Positions 57,042 through 64,000 of a DNA stretch of 64,000 nt are shown here, piece by piece; position 1 is the first letter of the stretch, and each line of letters begins with the position of its first letter. Origin of the DNA: Amphirosellinia nigrospora (taxonomy: Eukaryota > Ascomycota > Sordariomycetes > Xylariales > Xylariaceae); assembly GCA_004123355.1 (NCBI GenBank), contig SCHM01000002.1, positions 744,001 to 808,000 on the forward strand. Direction: 5' to 3'. The translations under genes and the position numbers were made by a program. The notes beneath the pieces are model-generated. The model made no database searches. It worked only from the letters and a program-made list of their open reading frames with translations, and was not told the DNA's origin.

Positions 57042-60000
57042 CAGTTACACGGCCACGACGATGATGTCAATGATGGTCGCGTGTTACGTCTTGACGCGTC
57101 CCAGCTGTTTGTATGTAGAAGGACAGACAGGCAGCAAGACAATTGACGCAGGCCTTAGGTGAGTTTAGTTTGCGCACAGAAAACGTCTGGGCAATTAGCC
57201 GTTCCACATGCTATTTTGATTCACCTGTCAATCATACTGCAAACCTCGGTCTAGCTTTTTGTTGTTCATTTGTTGCTAGTTGTCTAGCTTCCGTCTTTCG
57301 CTAGTAATTAAGGGGGGTGGGTCTCGACCGGGCGCAGCGCGTTCACCGTCGAAGGATTAACGGTGGACAGGATTCAGCTGTCTGGGGTAAGCGGAGGTGA
57401 AGTATCTGGCTGGGTAAACGGGAGTGGAAAAAGAAGAGGCATTTGTGATTTGCTCGGAGAACTACCGAAGGTACGTTTTACGGTGCAGGCCGATTTTGAA
57501 ACTTGATGAATGATAAATGCTGAGGATGCAGTGCCTTACATAATGTATAGGCAGCTTAGGTAAGGTTAGGTAAGGTTACTTGGTTCTAACCTATCAGCTA
57601 TCGAGGGTAACCTGTAACATTCCTTCAAGTTGAGATATAGGTATCAAGTATAACCCGCTAGTCCACTTAGCGGTATGGCGGGTCTAAAAATCATATTAGT
57701 CTTTTACTGGCATGCTAATAATAACGAAGTAGTTGAAGGCACAATTACCTCAAGATCACCAGGTCACGACCACTCTAGAAGGATCACTTGAGTTACCAGT
57801 GTTACCAATGTTACCACCCGTCAATAATGCCGGTATTATAAGTTTCTAGGTACTATTACCCCGCGCGGCCCGTGCCCAGACCCAGGCTATGGGTATAACG
57901 AATGCTCCTACTGTGGTACTTGTAGAAATAGATTTTAAGTCAGACTGATACATCCTCATCTACAACCCTTATATTACTCATGATTAAGATATAAATTGTA
58001 GCTTAAAAACAAAGTCACAATTTTGGAAGACACCGTATTGTATCTATTATTAGATAAGCAGCGCAGTATATGGGCAGTGTCTTTGGTCTAGCAAGCTTGA
58101 GAATTTTGACATGTGATTACACCTCAATTCATACCAGGTAGGTAAGCTCCACGCAGACGACAACGTGATCAGGACACAACTTTATATGTTTGATAGAGGC
58201 CAATATTAGTCAACTTTCTCAGATTTTAGATAGAACCACATGATTTAACACGTCATCATAGAGGCCATCCCAACCCAGCCGGCGTCTTTGGTTGACGTTG
58301 CAGAAGAGAACGCAGGCCGCGGTTAAAAAATCCCGATCAGCGTATAAGGTTAAACGGACACATTCGCAAGACAACTGAGTGTACCTGAAAGCACCCGCGT
58401 TAACTGGGATTAGTTGCAGCGCGCATCGGCCTCGTTTCCTTTGCAGGTCCGCCAAAGCGGCCATAACTAGGTACATAAGATCGACGTTTAAAACAAACAC
58501 CGCCAATCTTCCTTATAGAGGTATAAGAAAAGAGGAGCGTGAGACTCAAAATACCGAGCATTGTACCGAGTGATACCTAGGTAAGCAGTGTAACCGGGCA
58601 GTGAGCGACCAACACCTAAAATACTTGTTTTGATGATCCAGTACGTCAAGTTGTTGGCATCATGAAGATTGTTTCCAGGTGCTAATTGCGTAACTAGGAA
58701 TACACTCACTACCCACTTCTCAAGCACATCTAAGCTCGATTTGGTTCGTTAGTTACTCGTAGATAGCAACTTCACCGAATATTTTCAGGAAAATGGTCGA
58801 CTACCAGCATACATCTGGTGCTAACCGAGGATAAGCGATCTGGTGTTGCTAGGCCGGCAAACACATCGATATCCATCGCGGGGTGCATGAGCACATGGCG
58901 TTCATTTCTCTCACTACTACCGCACACTATAGCAGCATCGCGACGGCTGCGATTCGTTTACTCGGGCCAAGGGCTTCTTGATCTTGGTTATATGCCTACA
59001 TGTACGTTGCCCGAGGTACTTACATATATGTATGAAGCAAAAGGAACGTTGCGCCCAAACCTACAGTAGCACCAAGAAGTTGCACCAGTTACCCGACAAC
59101 AGCCAGAGGGTTGGCAGCTTGCATGTCAAGGATCCGTCTCTTCAAGGGGACCATGCCTCCAGTCCAAGGCAAAAAGGTCATTCTCTTTTACTTGGAACCT
59201 TACAGGCTGCACAGGCCGCAGCTGCACCACCGGGAACCTCAATTTGGCACAGACCCACTGCGTTAGGTACCTAGTTAGCGTCCTTGTACACCGCGCTACA
59301 GGCCACAGCCCACAAGGAGCCGGCTGCTAACTAAGTCCCTCAACCTCTATCCTCCACCCCCCCTCCCCACTACCCCGGGTCGACTTACCATGCTCTTGAC
59401 CAGCCTTGACACACACTGGCAGCAGTACTTCGCCCTCTAGCCTTTAAGGTACATATGTAGCTCATATGTAGTATGCTGATGCCCACAACTCACGACTCAG
59501 AACCTCACAACCCGTTGCATATTGCAGCCCACCCCACGGCCACAATAGCAACGCTTCTCTTTGTCGGGGGCTGGTGATCGCCTTTAGTGTTGCCTTAGAC
59601 ACCGATAGACGGTGATTAGACCTCGATCTTAATAACGCGCAGATCGCGCGGGGGACCAATAGCTTTTTCGTCCACTTGCTCGAAAACCCCCGGTCTTATT
59701 TCCCTCCCACCCCGGATCAAAACCCAGACTACCGTGCCGTATACCTTTTCCGACCAACAGGCACGACCGACCTGCGACCTGCGACCTGCGACCTACGACC
59801 TGCCCACTTTGGTGTGCCGGCGAGCTCTCGCCCTGGTATCTAAACCCTGCCTTGTCGCAAATCGAGGCCCATCTACGCTCCGCTGCAGTTATAGCTACGC
59901 TGAGCAGTTCTCCCTGCGCTCGTGCCGGCATATTTTCGACTCGATCTCGATATCGGCTCCCCGGACGTGCTACACACTCTCCATAACACATTCCAGCTCG

Positions 60001-60322
60001 CCGCTTTGTTACTGTACGGTTCTTACAAGGTCGATCTACTGTGCAGCCAGCCGCCTCGTGGACTCTTAACAGCCAGTCACTTGCTTGCCATTCTCCTGTA
60101 TATCTTCCTGTATATCTGATCGCAAACATTTTCGCCGAGGTAGATACGCAGGCAAGCCGTAGCCACCTGGTCCAAGCACATTAGTGTACCGGTCTTTACG
60201 GAAGAGTTTGCGAACATCATACCATTACCGTGGCTGGCGCGTGTCTGTGTCTTCCGCGTACTAAATCCTCCGTAGACGAAGCACTCGATGTCCGCCGCGT
60301 GTGTACAACGTCCCAACTCGAG
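57042..60322. other. Divergent promoter region and long leader of the bHLH gene
   Basis: 57042-57550 is the TMEM135-like promoter. 57550-59330 is AT-rich with no recognised gene. From about 59340 the sequence becomes C/T-rich (CCACCCCCCCTCCCC) with long open frames lacking homology-like patterns (59734-60119), as expected for the long pyrimidine-rich 5' leader of a filamentous-fungal regulatory gene. Confidence 0.5.
59768..59802 (+). repeat. 7-bp tandem repeat CGACCTG, five copies
   Basis: Four exact units and one with A as last base, in the presumed leader of the bHLH gene. Confidence 0.9.
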
Positions 60323-61844
60323 ATGGCTTCGTCGTCGCAGCTGCCCGAGAGTGGCCTCCCTTTTGGTTGTAAGCGTCAAGACCATATTCATGTCTACTGG
60401 CCAATGGCCTGGGGCATACACACCCATGAACCTCCTAACTAACTATTGCAATTACAGACAACTTCTCGGACGAAGCCCTCTTGAGACCTCCACCGTCACC
60501 CCATGGTGAACCCATATTAGGCCCAAACGACAACAACTGGCTAGGAAACTTCTTTACCGGCCTGGAGTCCAATGAATATAATACGTGGTCCTTTGGCGAG
60601 GGGGTTGACTTCACCGAGGAGTGGTTCAACCAGGTAGCACCTAATTTACTCGGTCATTCGACGTCGTATGGACCACAGCCTCATATGGCCCCGACGGCCA
60701 TGCCGGGGCTTCCCTCGGCCAATTTTGAAGATGTCCTGGCCTTTGAGCCAGACATGATGCCGCCGCCGCCGCCTCCGCCTCTTCCACCCACACGTGCACC
60801 CCAACCGCCAACACCACAGCCGCATCGGCCTCAATCCCAGCCAATGCCACACCATTTTGCTCACCCCTTCCTCATTCCTTTCACGACCCAAGAGCTTCCC
60901 ACTTACCAATCGAACAAGATGCCCATGCTCATGCCGCGGCACTCCTAGCACTTCAATCAGGTTATTCCAACGTTCAGCAGTCTCGTACCAATAGTGTCAA
61001 TAATTTCCACTCACCACCCAACTTACAACACCCAAGTAATCATCGAGGCTCTTTCTCGCAGCCAATCCCGGCCCAAAGTCTCGTCAGCCATGTTCCACCC
61101 ACAAGGTCCAATGAAACTGATGCGCTATTTGTTAACATGATACTCGGAAGTCGAGGATCGAGTGCTCAACGTCTAGCAGAGCCACAGGAGTTTCAATTCG
61201 GGTCCGATCCGACTTTCGACAGAAGTCAGGGTTTTGTACCACCACAGCATGAATCGAGCGAAGCACTCGAGAAGAAGCGCATAAAACAGTAAAGGAAGCC
61301 TTCCGAGTACAACACTAGTACTCCAAATACCCAACCTTCAAGCCCGATACGGAATAAGGAAGTAACCACACATATGACCTTTGAGAATGGTAATGGAAAT
61401 ACGCACACGGAAGAGAACACAGCGACGTCTCTCAAGAGGCGCCGGAGAAGTAAGGCGAAGTTGGAACCAGAAGAAGATGGGGAGTATGCGGTACAGCCAC
61501 CATCAAAAGCTCCTGCGAGAAAACGCAAATCCAAAGGTGATCTCAATGGATCACCCGAGTCATCGTCGGCGATACAAGAAGCATCTGGGAAACGACGAAA
61601 ATCCGCACCCAGCCAGCCTAAACCACCGCGTGAAAACTTGACTGATGCACAGAAGAGGGAAAATCATATCAAAAGTGAGCAAAAAAGGCGAGGTGCCATC
61701 AAGGAAGGATTTGATGACCTGGTCTTCATCGTTCCAAACTTACAAAATGGTGGTTACAGCAAAAGCAGTATGCTCAACCTGGCGGGAGACTGGCTTGAAT
61801 CGCTAATAAAAGAGAACGAAATGCTGGATTCCGAACGAACATAA
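60323..61844 (+). CDS. Basic helix-loop-helix transcription factor, frame-broken
   Basis: Nuclear DNA-binding regulator. The start at 60323 gives MASSSQLPESGLPFG. The intron with donor GTAAGC near 60369 and acceptor ATTACAG at 60453-60459 joins in frame to YNFSDEALLRPPPSPHGEPI. A long disordered region follows, with a proline run (PPPPPPPLPPTRAPQPPTPQ). A base change near 60945 continues with ALQSGYSNVQQSRTNSVNNF and ETDALFVNMILGSRGSSAQR, and another change near 61290 leads to EVTTHMTFENGNGNT. A basic segment (LKRRRRSKAKLEPEE, RKRKSKGDLN) precedes the bHLH at about 61640-61825: LTDAQKRENHIKSEQKRRGA (basic region with the HxxxExRR-like pattern), IKEGFDDLVFIVPNLQNGG, then SKSSMLNLAGDWLESLIKEN. 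The protein ends 8 residues later. The histidine and glutamate in HIKSEQKRR suit E-box binding (known for the family). A single frame covers 61374-61844 only. Confidence 0.85.
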
Positions 61845-62374
61845 ACGGTTTAATATATTTCTGCTACAACGTCGCGAGACGGGCCCATATTTTCTATTTT
61901 GCTGGCGTTCAAGGGGTACAAGGTCAGGCGCATGGAATAGTATGGTTCGTTCGAGGGGTATGTGGAAGCGTGGTCTATAAGATTTGTGGTGATAGTTGTT
62001 TTAGCAACTAGGTTGGATTTTGGGTGGTCTCATACATATTCGTCTATTATACCCAAGCGCTTTTGACAGTCAGGGCGGATTCAGCGGTTTATCATTGAGG
62101 GGAGGGTGTGTGCGCAGGAAAGGAAACCAGAATGGGAAAACCTGCCGCTTCTACAATGTGGCGTACGATTACGACGTGAACGCTTTGTAATGCGACATTG
62201 ATAGAGAGATATATAAAATCAACATCGCCGTGTGATTCATCACGATGAAGCAGACCTCTTCTCTGATTACATGATGAAAATAATAGGTTCTTAAGCGTAC
62301 CTAGGTACATTAGGGGTATCCACGAATCAAAATAACACACCAAAGAATAGGTTCTATTGGGCACAAGCCAGCAT
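61845..62374. other. Convergent 3' flanks of bHLH and polymerase genes
   Basis: No gene. Contains ACCTAGGTAC at 62300-62309 and AT-rich polyadenylation-type sequence. Confidence 0.5.
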
Positions 62375-64000
62375 TCATTCATCCATGGCATGGAATCGCT
62401 CATGTGCTGACACGGCGAAGGTAGGGAGCATGTGTCCGCAAATGTGACATCGCTGCGAGTCCGACTCCTCTTGTTCATCCCAGATGTCATCGTCATCTCC
62501 TTCGTCCACAAGCGGGCTGTTGTGCTTCACCGCGACTTCATCGTCATATTCCATATCCTCCTCTTTCATAACGAGATCGCGATGTACATCTTCACCAACC
62601 CAATCCCCCACCCCATCATCGACGGTAGGAATTTCTGGTGCGGGTATCGGGGACGTATCGTACACAGTCCACTCACGCAACTTGTCTTCCTGTGTCCGAA
62701 ACATCCGTCCAATGTCTCGTCCGGGCGCCGGTACGCTGGACGCCTCGTTGGCGACTATGACCATGTTCGTCACGCAGATATTCAGCAGCGCCAGGTTCCA
62801 CCCGCCGTTTCGCTCGGGGTGGAGACGCCGGAAGAGAGGGAGGAGGGATTCCGTCACCAGACGCTCGGCAAGTTCTTCACAGGAGGGTGGGAATTGGAAG
62901 ACGAAACCGGGCAACGCCACGCTGCGCGATGAACGGCTGAAGTTGGGAACTTCCATTGCGCTGCTACTTGTGCCGGATGGAGGCAAGGTTGATTTGGGTT
63001 TTGTTCGTGTGGAGAGACGCAATGTTTTTGGATATGCGAGCCAGCGCGGTGCGGCAGTCGAGGCTTGTGGATCTGCTGCAGTAGACATAGCTCTCTGAGC
63101 GGCGGCACCACTCGCGGCGCTAAGATCGGCCTCCGTGAGATCGACGCGCATGCGCCGAATCAGCGAGGTCGCGAGAGTGCCTAGCTCGCGCACGACTTCC
63201 GCCGGTGTCTGTAGCGGTCGAGACATGTACGTGTCCTCGATGGAGATCTGCGTCGGCACGTCGCTCGCCTCCTTCACCTCGGAGGGATCCACGCCGTGCA
63301 GGAAGTTCCAGACCTTCTCGCTGCTGCCGCGCTCTGCGCCCGGCCGGTCGAGGATCTGCTCTAGGAGATCGGCCGACATGCCTGGGTACGTCCTGGCTTC
63401 GCCGACTGTCAGGTTGGTGCTCTCGCGATCGCGGCGCACGGTCGGTCGTGAGAGGATATACTCTTCTATCAACTGCGCGATCCGCGAGCCGATCCCGGGG
63501 ACCTTGCGGTGTGGGCATCCATGAAAGCCCGAACCGCATCATCACCCTTTGTTACGAGGAGCGTCGTTTGGTTGTTGGGCTTGTTGACGCTGCCGGCGAG
63601 CTTCGCAAGGAGCTTGTTCGTTGAAACCCCGCCACTCGAGGTATATCCAAAATCCTCGTCGAGTTTGTGACGGAGGTATCCGGCGAGGTGGGAAGCGAGC
63701 ATCAGACGGACGCAAAGCGGATTACTGACGTCTACTTCGATAACCTTGTTCGGCGACTGCACGCAGCCCGAGAACCCCGACCCGTCGAACGCGAACCCTT
63801 TCACCGGGTCGCTACGATCGAGGTGGAAGAACGAGTCGCCGAGCGCGTGCGTGTTCAGCGTCTCCTGGTTATACGCCACGACGTCGGTGACGTCGAGGAA
63901 GACCTCGTCGAGCCCCAGCCGTTCGACGCGGTGGTTCCACGAGTGCGCGCGCAAGAACGCCCATAGCTTCTTCGAGACGTCGCGGAACCGGGTGAGGTCT
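62375..64000 (-). CDS. DNA polymerase iota-like Y-family translesion polymerase, 5' partial
   Basis: Error-prone translesion polymerase; the start lies beyond 64000. The visible part begins in the palm: VERLGLDEVFLDVTDVVAYN carries the catalytic Asp-Glu pair (motif III, SxDE type). LASHLAGYLRHKLDEDFGYT and SGGVSTNKLLAKLAGSVNKP (the fingers/palm motif with NKLLAKLA) follow, then TTLLVTKGDDAVRAFMDAH. One base change near 63510 leads to KVPGIGSRIAQLIEEYI (helix-hairpin-helix thumb), then ADLLEQILDRPGAER and SEKVWNFLHGVDPSEVKEAS. The little-finger domain has DVPTQISIEDTYMSRPLQTP, EVVRELGTLATSLIRRMRVD, YPKTLRLSTRTK and GGWNLALLNICVTNMVI. A linker with acidic runs ends in a UBZ-type zinc finger, RCHICGHMLPTFAVSAHERF, with C-C-H-H ligands for ubiquitin binding, and a stop at 62375. 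A Rev1 or Pol eta assignment is less likely given the overall order. Confidence 0.85.

Noticed and set aside
59734-60119. Open frames before the bHLH gene
   Set aside because: Pyrimidine-rich leader-type sequence containing the CGACCTG repeat; no conserved pattern.
1-64000. CRISPR array, rRNA, scattered 5S genes
   Set aside because: No regularly spaced repeats or 5S-like conserved segments seen by eye; CRISPR would not be expected in a fungus.

Overview
This window is nuclear DNA of a filamentous ascomycete. Genes are intron-rich, with short GTAAGT-to-CAG introns of about 45-100 nt, separated by long AT-leaning spacers, and several proteins belong to families restricted to or typical of filamentous Ascomycota (CAP20-type perilipin, DUF7918, a fungal NB-ARC/TPR STAND protein, CmcJ-like enzymes, a TMEM135-like membrane protein). 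Sordariomycetes is the best guess from the CAP20 and TACCTAGGTA-rich spacers, but I cannot name the species. Almost every gene, including housekeeping ones, contains one or more frame breaks that a one-base change would restore, often in short homopolymers. Uncorrected single-molecule reads explain this better than mass pseudogenisation. Gene coordinates below therefore describe frame-corrected loci, not single open frames.

Layout. 0-2 kb: 3' part of an FMP42-like MFS transporter. 3.4-4.0 kb: relic of a transposon-like protein. 6.2-7.6 kb: an arrestin-family gene hidden by frame breaks. 10.4-10.9 kb: a heavily broken PPIL3-type cyclophilin. 12.3-13.5 kb: a DUF7918 protein with SUMO-interaction-like motifs. 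13.5-17.8 kb: a gene-poor tract with diverged short repeats. 17.8-18.5 kb: a tail-anchored-looking protein with a Ser/Thr/Pro repeat. 20.4-24.1 kb: a conserved coiled-coil protein and a CAP20-like lipid-droplet perilipin. 26.5-35 kb: a short-chain dehydrogenase, an AAA+ ATPase, a broken CmcJ-like gene and an amidase.

36.3-44.7 kb is the most interesting part. A helical protein with a C-terminal membrane segment is transcribed divergently from a STAND/NLR-type NB-ARC-TPR protein across a 368-bp shared promoter. The NLR is followed on the same strand by a second protein that resembles a NACHT-type STAND core but has no P-loop. This looks like a fungal non-self recognition or programmed-cell-death module.

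45.6-64 kb is mostly housekeeping: a ThrE/PRM10 exporter, a secreted GH36 alpha-galactosidase, a TMEM135-like membrane protein, a bHLH transcription factor, and the C-terminal part of a DNA polymerase iota-like Y-family polymerase that runs off the right edge. I saw no tRNA, rRNA, CRISPR or intact transposon.
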